NCBI GenBank assembly: GCA_019638115.1
Contig: JAHBUK010000001.1
Span: forward strand, 124,001-188,000
DNA from: Flavobacteriales bacterium
GTDB lineage: Bacteria > Bacteroidota > Bacteroidia > Flavobacteriales_F > PHOS-HE28
Reading direction: 5' to 3'
DNA length: 64,000 nt
A program made the position numbers and the translations under genes. The notes under the pieces are model-generated. The model did not search any database. It worked only from the letters and a program-made list of their open reading frames with translations, and was not told where the DNA came from. Below, in pieces: positions 27,272 to 36,345 of this stretch (its first letter is position 1; every line of letters starts with the position of its first letter).

Positions 27272-28162
27272 ATGCCCAAGCCTTCACCCCGGCCTTGTCC
27301 GGCCTGCGGTTCTGCGGAACAACGCCCGATCCCGGAAATGTCCGCGAACCACTTGGTGCGTTGCAAGGCGTGTTGCATGGTGCATACGGCCATGGAGCCC
27401 ACAGAGGGGGAACTGGCGCAGTACTATGCGAACTATCCAGCGGTGACCGAGCTTTCGCCTGTGACCGCCAAGCGCTACAACGAGCTGCTTGACCGTTTCG
27501 AGCCCTATCGGAAGACCGGCCGCTTGATCGATGTGGGTTGCGGGTCCGGGCTCTTCCTGCGCGTGGCCGCCCAACGGGGCTGGGAAGTGCATGGCACCGA
27601 GTATGGTGAACGGCCCATTGCGGCCTGCAAAGCCCACGGCATCAAGATCCTGGAGGGTGCCCTTGACCCCGCGAACTACCCCCCGGGCCATTTCGATGTG
27701 GTTTGCTCCTTTGAAGTGCTCGAACACCTGGTCGACCCATCAAGTGAGCTGAACCGGATGGCGATCATCCTGCGGCCTGGCGGAATGCTCTATGCCACCA
27801 CCCCCAACTTCAATTGCCTTGCAAGGCGCATGGCCCCGTCCCAATGGAACGTGGCCAACTATCCTGAACACCTCACCTACTTCACTCCCAGAACTTTCAA
27901 GGGAATGATCACCAAGGCCGGTTTCCGGAACAAATGGCTCATGACCACGGGCTTCAGCGTGTACCGGTGGCGCACAGGCAAGGGTGGCGAAGGGAACAAG
28001 GCCCAGGCGAAGGCCACCCAGGAGAACCTCCGCCAAGCGCTGGAGAGCAAATGGCACCTGCGTTTGGCCAAGAACGCCGCGAACTTCATCTTCGACCTGC
28101 TCGGTATGGGCGACAGCATGAAGGGCGGCTTCGAGCGGATCGGGAGCGCCCCGGCCAAGTGA
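27272..28162 (+). CDS. Class I SAM-dependent methyltransferase with N-terminal zinc ribbon
   Basis: A 296-residue protein. An N-terminal four-cysteine zinc-ribbon-like segment (CPACGSAEQRP to CKACCMVH) is followed by a Rossmann methyltransferase domain with motif I LIDVGCGSGLFLRVA and an EVLEHL helix typical of Methyltransf_23 proteins. Such zinc-ribbon methyltransferases are common in polysaccharide clusters, where they methylate sugars, but the substrate here is unknown. It is convergent with rlmH, with a 3-bp gap. Confidence 0.83.
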   Translation: MPKPSPRPCPACGSAEQRPIPEMSANHLVRCKACCMVHTAMEPTEGELAQYYANYPAVTELSPVTAKRYNELLDRFEPYRKTGRLIDVGCGSGLFLRVAAQRGWEVHGTEYGERPIAACKAHGIKILEGALDPANYPPGHFDVVCSFEVLEHLVDPSSELNRMAIILRPGGMLYATTPNFNCLARRMAPSQWNVANYPEHLTYFTPRTFKGMITKAGFRNKWLMTTGFSVYRWRTGKGGEGNKAQAKATQENLRQALESKWHLRLAKNAANFIFDLLGMGDSMKGGFERIGSAPAK

Positions 28163-28165
28163 CGA

Positions 28166-28636
28166 TCAACCTTCGTGGTGATAGGGACTGCCCTGCAGGA
28201 TGCTGACGGCCCGGTACAGTTGCTCCGCGAAGAGCACACGGACCAATTGGTGCGGAAAGGTCATGGCGGAAAGTGACAAGAGCAGGTCCGCACGCTGGCG
28301 CACGGCGTCCGTAAGGCCATAGGCGCCGCCGATCACGAAGGCCACCTGTCGTACACCACCGTCCCGCCATCTCCCTAAATGTTCCGCGAACTTCTTGCTT
28401 TCCAGATGCTTGCCACGCTCATCGAGCACCACCAAACGCTCCCCTGGCTTGATGGCTTGAAGGATGCGCTCCCCTTCTGCACGTTGCTGGTGGGCGGGGT
28501 CTCCACGGCCGGCTTCAGGAAGCACCAGAACCTCCACCTGAAGGCTGCGCTCCAGCCGGTTCAGGTAGTGGGCCAAGCCGTCGGCAACAAAACCACGCTC
28601 CGTGCGCCCCACCAGTATCAACCGCACCTTTATCAC
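28166..28636 (-). CDS. rlmH: 23S rRNA (pseudouridine1915-N3)-methyltransferase
   Basis: A 156-residue SPOUT methyltransferase acting on 23S rRNA position 1915 in the assembled ribosome. Visible signatures are RLVVLDERGKHLESKKFAEHL, the SAM knot FVIGGAYGLTD, and the conserved end MTFPHQLVRVLFAEQLYRA. The start codon is GTG at 28636 (MIKVRLILVG); no ATG is in position. Confidence 0.95.
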   Translation of the reverse strand: MIKVRLILVGRTERGFVADGLAHYLNRLERSLQVEVLVLPEAGRGDPAHQQRAEGERILQAIKPGERLVVLDERGKHLESKKFAEHLGRWRDGGVRQVAFVIGGAYGLTDAVRQRADLLLSLSAMTFPHQLVRVLFAEQLYRAVSILQGSPYHHEG

Positions 28637-28710
28637 CTTTGCCTACTGTTGAAAGATTTTCGACCGAACGTGTCGGGCCGTGGCCCGGTATTTGCCAAAT
28701 TTCGGAACAA

Positions 28711-29121
28711 ATGACGAGCACCATGAACCGAACGGCATTGCTCCTCGCCGTCCTCCTATCCTCCTTCGGGCTCTTTGCCCAGGATGTGGTGAAGGACAAA
28801 GTGGTGCTGGCCATGAAGACCGGCAACTCCAAGGAGTTGGCTTCGTACTTCATCCCCAACATCGATCTTACGGTGAAGGAGAGCTCGGATGTGTACTCCA
28901 AAGCACAGGCCGAGCAGATCCTTCGCAAGTTCTTCAACGAGAACCCGCCGGTGGACATGGTCATCGAACACAGCGGCGTAAGCAAGTTCGGCGACCAGTA
29001 TTTCATTGGCATCCTGCGCACCCGCAATGCCTATTTCCGGGTCACCTTCTTCCTGAAGAAGACCGAGGCGGAACATCAGGTGAAACAGCTTCGCATAGAG
29101 GCCAGCAAGAACGACCTCTAA
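28711..29121 (+). CDS. DUF4783 secreted protein
   Basis: A 136-residue small exported protein with a signal peptide (MNRTALLLAVLLSSFGLFAQ) and a single mixed alpha/beta domain resembling the DUF4783 family, an NTF2-like fold found in Bacteroidota. The function of the family is not known. It sits between rlmH and nadC, which is the placement I recall from other Bacteroidota genomes, and that supports the call. The ATG at 28723 (MNRT) is the alternative start and would give the more typical signal peptide. Confidence 0.82.
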   Translation: MTSTMNRTALLLAVLLSSFGLFAQDVVKDKVVLAMKTGNSKELASYFIPNIDLTVKESSDVYSKAQAEQILRKFFNENPPVDMVIEHSGVSKFGDQYFIGILRTRNAYFRVTFFLKKTEAEHQVKQLRIEASKNDL

Positions 29122-29122
29122 G

Positions 29123-29965
29123 GTGCTTCCCGAAGGCAGTGAGGAACTGATCGTTCGCGGCCTGACCGAGGACATCGGGGAGGGCGACCACACCACCCTC
29201 TCCACCATACCAGCCGATGCGCGCGGAGCGGCTCGTTTGCTGGTGAAACAGAACGGTGTGTTGGCCGGCGTGGAACTGGCACAAGCAATAGCCGCCAAGG
29301 TGGACCCCGGGCTGGTGATGCGCGTGTACATGGAGGATGGGGCCGCCGTTCAGGTGAACGATGTGGCTTTCACTTTGATGGGCAGCTCGCGCAGCATTCT
29401 GATCGCCGAACGCCTGTTGCTGAACTTCATGCAACGCCTGAGCGGCATTGCCACCCAGACCCGCCGTTACGTGCAGGCGGTGGAGGGCACCGGATGCAGG
29501 GTGCTCGATACGCGCAAAACCACGCCCGGGCTGCGCGCGCTGGAGAAGTGGGCCGTGCGCATAGGCGGTGGGCACAACCACCGCATGGGCCTGTATGACA
29601 TGGTGATGATCAAGGATAACCATGTGGACATGGCCGGTGGCATCGCGCAGGCCATAGCAGCAGCCAACAAGTACCTGCACGAGCAGGGGCTTCAGCTGCC
29701 CATCGAAGTGGAAACCCGCAGCATTGACGAGGTGCGGCAGGTGCTTGCCGCAGGGCAGGTGCAACGCATCATGCTGGACAACTTCCAACCGCCCGATCTG
29801 AAAGAGGCCGTGAAGCTGATCGACAAGCGCTTTGAGACCGAGGCTTCCGGCGGGATAGTACTGGAGAACGTGCGCAGCTATGCCGAGACCGGTGTGGACT
29901 TCGTATCCATCGGCGCGCTTACGCACAGCGTGCCCAGCCTTGACCTCAGCCTGAAATCGATCTGA
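29123..29965 (+). CDS. nadC: Nicotinate-nucleotide pyrophosphorylase (carboxylating)
   Basis: A 280-residue quinolinate phosphoribosyltransferase, making nicotinate mononucleotide from quinolinate and PRPP in NAD synthesis. Family signatures are DIGEGDHTTLS near the N-terminus, LNFMQRLSGIAT, DTRKTTPGLRALEKWAV with the substrate-binding arginines, and GGGHNHRMGLYDMVMIKDNH. The C-terminus carries the family pattern MLDNF and the glycine turn in VDFVSIGALTHS. The start is GTG at 29123, one base after the upstream stop. Confidence 0.96.
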   Translation: MLPEGSEELIVRGLTEDIGEGDHTTLSTIPADARGAARLLVKQNGVLAGVELAQAIAAKVDPGLVMRVYMEDGAAVQVNDVAFTLMGSSRSILIAERLLLNFMQRLSGIATQTRRYVQAVEGTGCRVLDTRKTTPGLRALEKWAVRIGGGHNHRMGLYDMVMIKDNHVDMAGGIAQAIAAANKYLHEQGLQLPIEVETRSIDEVRQVLAAGQVQRIMLDNFQPPDLKEAVKLIDKRFETEASGGIVLENVRSYAETGVDFVSIGALTHSVPSLDLSLKSI

Positions 29966-30007
29966 GCTGCGCGCTTCGCCAGCCGCGCGATCCGCCATCT
30001 TTGCGTC

Positions 30008-30976
30008 ATGTCATTGGCGTTGAAGCTGAAAAAGAAGGTCCTCTACTCCAGAGCCTTCAGGCAGTTGGTCGGCTGGGCCAAACTCATCGTACCGCCCGGC
30101 TTCGAGGGCTTCAGCGTTTACGAGATCTCCCGCTTCTTCTTCAATGCGATCTTCGCCGGACAGATAACAACGCGCGCTGCGGCCATCGCATTCAAGCTCT
30201 TCGTGGCCTTCTTTCCGGCCATCATCGTGCTGCTCACCCTCATCCCTTATGTACCCATCCCCGATTTTCAGGCACGCCTGCTCGAAACCTTCGAGGAGAT
30301 GATGCCGCTGGAAGTGTTCCGCTTCATTGAGGGACAATTGCATGACCTGGTGGTGAAGAAGCACGGTACCCTGCTTTCCGTAAGCTTCCTGGTGGGGCTC
30401 TACCTGGCCAGCAACAGCATTGATGCCATCCTGCACGGATTCAGCGGAAGCACCAACCTCACCTTCTGGCACAGTGCCTTGAAACAACGCCTCCTGAGCC
30501 TCGCACTGCTGCTTGGCCTGACATTGCTCGCTGTGCTGGCCGTGCCCCTGTTGGCCTTCAGTGGCATGGTCGTCAACAAGCTCACTGCCATTGATTTCTT
30601 CGCCAGCCAACTGGAGGTCTTCACTTTCATCGCAGCCAAATGGGTGATCACCATACTCCTGGTGATCACGGCCGTTTCCCTGCTCTACTATGTAGGCGAC
30701 CCCTCCACAAAGCGCTTCCGGCTTTTCACCCCCGGGGCCTTGCTCACCGTTCTGCTCATCCTGCTGGTCTCGCAAGTGCTTGCATTCATCTTCAGCAACA
30801 TCACCGATTACAACGCCCTCTACGGTTCCATCGGGGCCATACTCGCCGTGCAGCTGTGGATCTACGTGAACATGGTGGTGCTGCTGGTCGGCTACGAGCT
30901 CAACATCAGCATCGCCAGGGCACGCGTGAAACGCAGCGAGCGATTGCAGGTCCTTTCATCCATCATACAAGAGTGA
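30008..30976 (+). CDS. YihY/BrkB family inner-membrane protein
   Basis: A 322-residue membrane protein with six hydrophobic helices in the YihY/BrkB pattern: an amphipathic start, TTRAAAIAFKLFVAFFPAII for helix 1, and the family motif ITDYNALYGSIGAILAVQLWIYVNMVVLLVG spread over the last two helices. The old name ribonuclease BN for this family was a misassignment; function remains uncertain. A near -7 box, CATCTTTG, lies at 29996-30003, only 4 bp before the ATG, the same layout as the exact box before the antiporter gene at 55845. Confidence 0.88.
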   Translation: MSLALKLKKKVLYSRAFRQLVGWAKLIVPPGFEGFSVYEISRFFFNAIFAGQITTRAAAIAFKLFVAFFPAIIVLLTLIPYVPIPDFQARLLETFEEMMPLEVFRFIEGQLHDLVVKKHGTLLSVSFLVGLYLASNSIDAILHGFSGSTNLTFWHSALKQRLLSLALLLGLTLLAVLAVPLLAFSGMVVNKLTAIDFFASQLEVFTFIAAKWVITILLVITAVSLLYYVGDPSTKRFRLFTPGALLTVLLILLVSQVLAFIFSNITDYNALYGSIGAILAVQLWIYVNMVVLLVGYELNISIARARVKRSERLQVLSSIIQE

Positions 30977-31063
30977 CTTCAACGCTCCGGACCTAGCCGC
31001 CCCCCACTTATTCTCGTAGCGAGTCACGAAGACCTCTCTTTGTTCGATCGGTCATCAGGACGA

Positions 31064-32053
31064 TCAATAATCCCTCGTGATCGGCTGCAGCCAATAGCGA
31101 CCAGCATCGTAGGCACCACTTGCAATGCTCTCAGGATCCGCCAGGACAATGAACGGAGTGCGGTAGGAGAAAGGCCCCCGTGTAAAAGGATTAACCATAC
31201 TTCCACAGCGCTTCAATGCGAGTCTCACTTTCGGATCCCCGGACAAGAAGGTATGAACTGAACGAGTACTGCGCTGCCGGAACAAGTAACCTACAACTGC
31301 ATGAACACAAATGTCAATGTTCGCATCATCCAGACTATCCAACCAAAGAATGAAGGCCCGCCCATCCGCTTCTATTCTGTAAACACACATACCTATTCCA
31401 GCACCGTTGACCACTACCAGCAAGTGTTTGTAAGCGATCATTGGGTGCCCAAATGTCCGCCAAAGTAGAACCTCCTTATCGACCACCTTGGCAATCGGCC
31501 TGACTTGCGCCCTATGGATCATAAAATAAGCATCCAATAAAGGATCTGCAGCATCGACGGAACAGACCTCCACATCCACTTTCTCGCGAAGCGTATTGGA
31601 CACCCTGAAGGCCCAAGGATAGATGAAGATATAACTCATCTCAACCAAGCATTGCCAGCCCAATTTCTGAGTAAATCCATTAATTGATGTTGGACCCGGA
31701 TATCCGATCAAATGAAGCTTTCCAGTCGTTTCCTGAATATGTGCACAAGTCGCTCTTGCCAAGCGCGGAAAAAGACCCTTACCCCTATGCTCAGGATGGG
31801 TCATTGTGTCCATGGACTGATGAATAAAGGCTGGCTCCCCATCGACCGTGTATCGCTCTGGCAGAACGCCATAGAATGCGGCAATGCGTCCCTCCTTCCT
31901 TGCCACAAAAGAGATCACCGGACCAGCCGGTCCTTCCAAATACTTCCACCTGAAATAATCCTCGCCGACATCCCTACCAAAGCTACGGGCGTAGATTTCC
32001 CTCAACTCGCTGATGTCGCGGTAATCGTATTGCACTATTTCGTAGTCCGCCAT
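31064..32053 (-). CDS. GNAT family N-acyltransferase
   Basis: A 329-residue protein with an N-terminal GNAT acetyltransferase domain of the GNAT_9 type: YDYRDISELREIYARSFG, then the acetyl-CoA loop MTHPEHRGKGLFPRLAR near residue 90, and YPGPTSINGFTQKLGW. The C-terminal half is a second related or degenerate domain. Together with the deacetylase directly upstream it suggests de-N-acetylation and re-acylation of a glycan amino sugar; this is inference. Codon use is clearly AT-richer than the rest of the window. It is preceded by the deacetylase gene with a 3-bp gap, so both are one operon. Confidence 0.8.
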   Translation of the reverse strand: MADYEIVQYDYRDISELREIYARSFGRDVGEDYFRWKYLEGPAGPVISFVARKEGRIAAFYGVLPERYTVDGEPAFIHQSMDTMTHPEHRGKGLFPRLARATCAHIQETTGKLHLIGYPGPTSINGFTQKLGWQCLVEMSYIFIYPWAFRVSNTLREKVDVEVCSVDAADPLLDAYFMIHRAQVRPIAKVVDKEVLLWRTFGHPMIAYKHLLVVVNGAGIGMCVYRIEADGRAFILWLDSLDDANIDICVHAVVGYLFRQRSTRSVHTFLSGDPKVRLALKRCGSMVNPFTRGPFSYRTPFIVLADPESIASGAYDAGRYWLQPITRDY

Positions 32054-32056
32054 GGT

Positions 32057-33004
32057 TCACAGATCATGTTGACGCAGTAACGCCCGATTAAGATAGAACA
32101 GTAATCGCTGCGAAGAGTCGTTCACAAGACCAATTCTTGGGATCAGTCTCACCCCATTGACATCCGGAGCACCCACGAACAGATTGGGATTAGTGGTGTA
32201 CACATTACAATAATCACATTCACCCAGAATCCGCAAAGTATCACCATTGAAGTGCTCCTTCTTACCAAAAGGTAGAGCGAAATGCTTCGAGTAATCCCCT
32301 GTTAGAGCTTTTATCAAACTCTTCCCTTTCGCGACCTGATCAGAAGTGACCTCTGACGAAGAGCCCCCCAGGACATAGTGGTCCCAGCTATGATCACCTA
32401 TGGTCACTCCCTCCTTGACTAGTTGTTCCAATTCTCCATATGACATGAACATCCCCGGAGGTGGCCTAACGGAACGATAGGCGCATCGGAATGTTTCTGA
32501 GAACACGCCTTTCTCCATTATGGCGCCAATGACATCCTCCGCACTTTCCTGTGAAGGATCATCATCCACTCCCACCGCGGCACGCAAGGATGCCAAATAC
32601 TGCTGATCCTGTGCATGAGCCAGTAGATCAACCATCCAGTTGTGCCCTTCCTCGACCGCAGCACCATTGATGAAGACAGCATATGGTAGCCCCATGGACC
32701 GAAGAACAGGTCTGGCCACCTTGAAAACACTCATGAATCCATCATCGAAGGTGATGGCCAATTTGTTCCTTCCTTTCCCTTCACCATTCACAATTTCATC
32801 CAAAGACACAACCTCAAAAAGCCCCCGGATCAATTCCATGTGATGTCTGAAATTATCGAGGGCAGTGGTATAAACTGGCGAATCCAATGGACCTATTCCA
32901 TCGGATATATGATGATAACACAGGATCACTTTGCGTCCTTTGGACAAGCCGATCGGATACCGACCAGATAGCGCCCGCTTCAGTATTCCCTTTGCTCCAT
33001 ACAT
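32057..33004 (-). CDS. Polysaccharide deacetylase family protein
   Basis: A 315-residue NodB-homology carbohydrate esterase 4 protein. The first catalytic motif is LAITFDDGFMSVFK, with the paired aspartates, and the metal-binding histidines are in TIGDHSWDHYVL. KVILCYHHISDG near the N-terminus is typical of the single-domain CE4 proteins in capsule loci. There is no signal peptide, so it may act on cytoplasmic or lipid-linked sugars. It has the same low-GC character as the acyltransferase it precedes. Confidence 0.88.
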   Translation of the reverse strand: MYGAKGILKRALSGRYPIGLSKGRKVILCYHHISDGIGPLDSPVYTTALDNFRHHMELIRGLFEVVSLDEIVNGEGKGRNKLAITFDDGFMSVFKVARPVLRSMGLPYAVFINGAAVEEGHNWMVDLLAHAQDQQYLASLRAAVGVDDDPSQESAEDVIGAIMEKGVFSETFRCAYRSVRPPPGMFMSYGELEQLVKEGVTIGDHSWDHYVLGGSSSEVTSDQVAKGKSLIKALTGDYSKHFALPFGKKEHFNGDTLRILGECDYCNVYTTNPNLFVGAPDVNGVRLIPRIGLVNDSSQRLLFYLNRALLRQHDL

Positions 33005-33103
33005 GTTGGCAACAGTTCATGTAAAACTAGCTGATCCTGCTCGACCTTGGAATTCTTTGAACCTCTTCGCCAAACTCCCCCACTTGTAGGTATTTTGGCT
33101 GCG

Positions 33104-36100
33104 ATGCGTGACCACATGACCTCGCTCTTGGTTTGCCTCTTAGGTCTTACCAGTTCATACGCGCAACCTTTCGATGACACCCGCCCACCCAACACTTTCC
33201 GCAACACGGACAACCCCGAATACTGGCGGAACCGGCCACCCTATCCGGGCTACTGGCAGCAGGATGTCCACTACCTCATCAAGGCCCGCGTGGACGATGA
33301 AGAGGACCTGATCCAGGGCGACCTAACCCTACACTACCACAACAATTCGCCCGATACGCTCCGGTACGTGTTCTTCCACTTGTACCAAGAGGCCTATGTG
33401 CCCGGCTCGTACATGCAGCGCCAAGCCTATGATCAGGGCTGGGATCCCCTGCGGAACGTGGGCGACAACTACGCCGGAACACGGATCAACACGCTCACCT
33501 GCGATGGCAACCCGCTACGCACCGAAAAGGACAACACCATCCTGAAGGTATGGCTGGAACGTCCCCTGGTGCCCGGGGAGCAGCTCACGTTCCGGATCGA
33601 CTTCACCACCCATTGGGCCAACGGACTGTGGCGGCGCATGAAGCTCTTCAACGCCTGGGGTAGCAAGCACTACGATGGTGTGCACTGGTACCCACGCATC
33701 GCTGTGTACGACCGCAAGTTCGGCTGGGACACCCAGCAACACCTGGGCAATGAGTTCTACGGTGACTTCGGCACCTTCGATGTGGAACTCGACTTCCCGC
33801 ACCATTACATCGTGGATGCCACCGGCGTGCTCCAGAACGAACAGGAGGTACTTCCCGCGGACCTCCGCGCTCGGCTCGACGTTGCGAACTTCAAGGACAA
33901 GCCCTGGAACGAGAAGCCCTCGGTGATCATCGCTCCGGAGCCCGGCAAGCGTAAGGTCTGGAAGTACCACAGCGAGAACACCCACGATTTCGCATTCACG
34001 GCCGACCCCACCTACCGCATTGGCGAGGCCACCTGGAACGGCGTGCGTTGCATCGCCCTCGCTCAGGAGCCGCATGCCAGCGGTTGGCAGAATGCAGCCG
34101 CTTACACCGCCAGCATCATCGAGGTGTTCAGCACCGACTTCGGCATGTACGCCTATCCCAAGATGATCGTGGCCGATGCCCGCGATGGCATGGAGTACCC
34201 CATGCTGACGCTGGACGGTGGTCGCGACCCCGACTACCGCGGATTGCTGGTGCACGAGGTGGGCCACAACTGGTTCTACGGCATGCTGGGCAGCAACGAG
34301 ACCTACCGCGCGTTCCTGGACGAGGGATTCACCCAATTCCTGACGGCGTGGGGTCTGGAGCGGATCGATGGTGATACGGTGGTGGTGGAGCCTTCGCGCA
34401 GCGCCTATGTGCAGCGCTACCGCCAAGCCCAACTGGCGCGCGAAAGCGAAGTGTACCAAGGATACATGCGGGACGCCGTGCGCAATGAACTGCCGCCGCT
34501 GAACGTGCACAGCGATGAGTTCGGGCATGTGGAAGGCTTGGGTGGTGGCTACGGCCATGTATACTACAAGACCGCTGTCATGCTCTACAACCTGCAGTAC
34601 GTGCTGGGCGACTCGCTCTTCCTCTCCGCCATGCGACATTATGTGGCGCAGTGGCGCATGTGCCACCCGTATCCGGAGGATATGCGGCAGAGCTTCATGG
34701 ACCACACGAAGGTGGACCTCAACTGGTTCTTCGACCAATGGTTGGAAACGGACAAACGCATCGACTACGCCGTGCGCGGCGTTACCCGCCGGAACAAGGA
34801 CAGCGCCCAGCGCATCACCTTGGTGCGCAAGGGCAGCATGCATATGCCGATCGACCTCCGCGTTACCGCCAAGGACGGCAGCCTGTACGACTTCCACATC
34901 CCGAACACTTGGTTCGAGAAGCGTACTGAGGCCACCGTGAAACCGCGCTGGATCGGCGGTGGTGACCTTCAGAAGCGCTACACTTTGTTCGTGGACGTGC
35001 CCAGCGGCATCGAGCAGGTGAGCATCGACCCCAGCGACCGGCTGGCGGACCACTACAAGCTGAACGACCACCTGAGCGTACCGGTGACCGTGAGCTTCGA
35101 CCACCACATCCGCAATGCGCCCGATCGCAAAGCCTACGAGGTGTTCGTACGGCCGGATCTCTGGTGGAACGGATACGATGGCGCCAAAGTGGGTGTGCAC
35201 CTGAACAGCGGTTACATGCGCCACAAGCACAAGGTGCACTTCAGCGCCTGGTTGAACAGCGGCCTCGGCCAACATCTTCCTCCCGACAATCCAGCATTGC
35301 AGGTGGACTCCATTCCGGGCAACACGGATACCGGTTTCGACCCCATCTCCTTCAACTTCCGCTACGAGAACGGCACCGAGAAGCTGCTGAAAGGTTCGGC
35401 CATGTTCGTGCACGCCCGCATGCTGGACGGCCTGCAACGCTACGGCGCCGGCTGGAAGTGGTTGCTGCCCAACGGACGCACCGAAGCACAGGCGGAGTTG
35501 CTCTACTTCATCCGCCAGGACAGTGCCTCGCTCACTTACCTGCTCTATCCGGAGCAATGGGAGCTGGACCGCTGGAACGGCGCACTTGACCTCTCACTGC
35601 GCCACCGCTACGACCATGCGCGCGGCGATGGCGACCTGAAATTGGAGCTGCGGAACGGTGCCGTGGGTGCTGCAGCAGGCTATGCCCAGGTGCGCCTCAC
35701 CGCCGTGAACGTGAACGAGCTTGGCCCCCTGCAACTGCGCACACGCGGCTTCGGTCAGTTCGGTACGGGCGCTACACCGCGCGAGAGTGCCCTTTACCTC
35801 GCAGGCGCTTCGCCCGAGGAGATGATGGAGAACAAGTACGTGCGCAGCATCGGTTTCGTGCCTTACGATTGGTTGGGCTATGGCGCTGACGTGAACCACT
35901 TCCACCACGGCGGTGGCTTGGGCCTCCGCGGCTATGCCGGCTACCTGGCACCCGAGGAACTGGAGAACGGCGAACTGGTGTTCACCCACTTCGGGAACAC
36001 GGGTCTTGCCGCCAGCGGTGAACTGGACCTGGATGGCCTGGTGAACTGGCGCCCCGGGAAACTGGCCCGATACCTGCACCTGGACGTGTACCTCTTCGGG

Positions 36101-36340
36101 GATGTGGGCATGATGGGATACAGGACCACCAACGCTGATGGAACGCAACTGCGCATGGCACAACCACGTGCGGATGCTGGCGCCGGGCTGGCCTTCACCG
36201 TGAAACGCTTCGGCCCGCTCAGCGACATCAAACCCTTCACCATCCGCTTCGACATGCCCTTGCTACTTTCAGCCCTGCCCGCCAGCGAAACCGAGCACTT
36301 CGGGTTCCGCTATGTGGTGGGCATCGGCCGTAGCTTCTGA
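33104..36340 (+). CDS. M1 family metallopeptidase fused to a predicted outer-membrane barrel
   Basis: A 1078-residue exported protein. A signal peptide (MRDHMTSLLVCLLGLTSSYAQ) is followed by the M1 N-terminal beta domain (roughly residues 25-290). The gluzincin domain carries the zinc site HEVGHNW at residues 384-390 and the third ligand Glu407 in NETYRAFLDEG, matching HExxH-x18-E. From about residue 650 to the end the sequence changes to alternating aromatic beta strands with a GLGLRGY motif (residues 939-944) and a final phenylalanine (YVVGIGRSF), resembling an Omp85/D15-type barrel. M1 enzymes without such a tail are about 600-900 residues. The role is probably an aminopeptidase tethered to the outer membrane. 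It lies 5 bp before the DUF2147 gene, likely co-transcribed. The start was chosen for the signal peptide; an ATG at 33116 is possible. Confidence 0.88.
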   Translation: MRDHMTSLLVCLLGLTSSYAQPFDDTRPPNTFRNTDNPEYWRNRPPYPGYWQQDVHYLIKARVDDEEDLIQGDLTLHYHNNSPDTLRYVFFHLYQEAYVPGSYMQRQAYDQGWDPLRNVGDNYAGTRINTLTCDGNPLRTEKDNTILKVWLERPLVPGEQLTFRIDFTTHWANGLWRRMKLFNAWGSKHYDGVHWYPRIAVYDRKFGWDTQQHLGNEFYGDFGTFDVELDFPHHYIVDATGVLQNEQEVLPADLRARLDVANFKDKPWNEKPSVIIAPEPGKRKVWKYHSENTHDFAFTADPTYRIGEATWNGVRCIALAQEPHASGWQNAAAYTASIIEVFSTDFGMYAYPKMIVADARDGMEYPMLTLDGGRDPDYRGLLVHEVGHNWFYGMLGSNETYRAFLDEGFTQFLTAWGLERIDGDTVVVEPSRSAYVQRYRQAQLARESEVYQGYMRDAVRNELPPLNVHSDEFGHVEGLGGGYGHVYYKTAVMLYNLQYVLGDSLFLSAMRHYVAQWRMCHPYPEDMRQSFMDHTKVDLNWFFDQWLETDKRIDYAVRGVTRRNKDSAQRITLVRKGSMHMPIDLRVTAKDGSLYDFHIPNTWFEKRTEATVKPRWIGGGDLQKRYTLFVDVPSGIEQVSIDPSDRLADHYKLNDHLSVPVTVSFDHHIRNAPDRKAYEVFVRPDLWWNGYDGAKVGVHLNSGYMRHKHKVHFSAWLNSGLGQHLPPDNPALQVDSIPGNTDTGFDPISFNFRYENGTEKLLKGSAMFVHARMLDGLQRYGAGWKWLLPNGRTEAQAELLYFIRQDSASLTYLLYPEQWELDRWNGALDLSLRHRYDHARGDGDLKLELRNGAVGAAAGYAQVRLTAVNVNELGPLQLRTRGFGQFGTGATPRESALYLAGASPEEMMENKYVRSIGFVPYDWLGYGADVNHFHHGGGLGLRGYAGYLAPEELENGELVFTHFGNTGLAASGELDLDGLVNWRPGKLARYLHLDVYLFGDVGMMGYRTTNADGTQLRMAQPRADAGAGLAFTVKRFGPLSDIKPFTIRFDMPLLLSALPASETEHFGFRYVVGIGRSF

Positions 36341-36345
36341 TCCAT

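Noticed and set aside
33515-35557. Minus-strand open frame of 680 codons opposite the M1 peptidase
   Set aside because: High GC leaves few stops on the antisense strand; the opposite strand has complete HExxH, signal peptide and family motifs.
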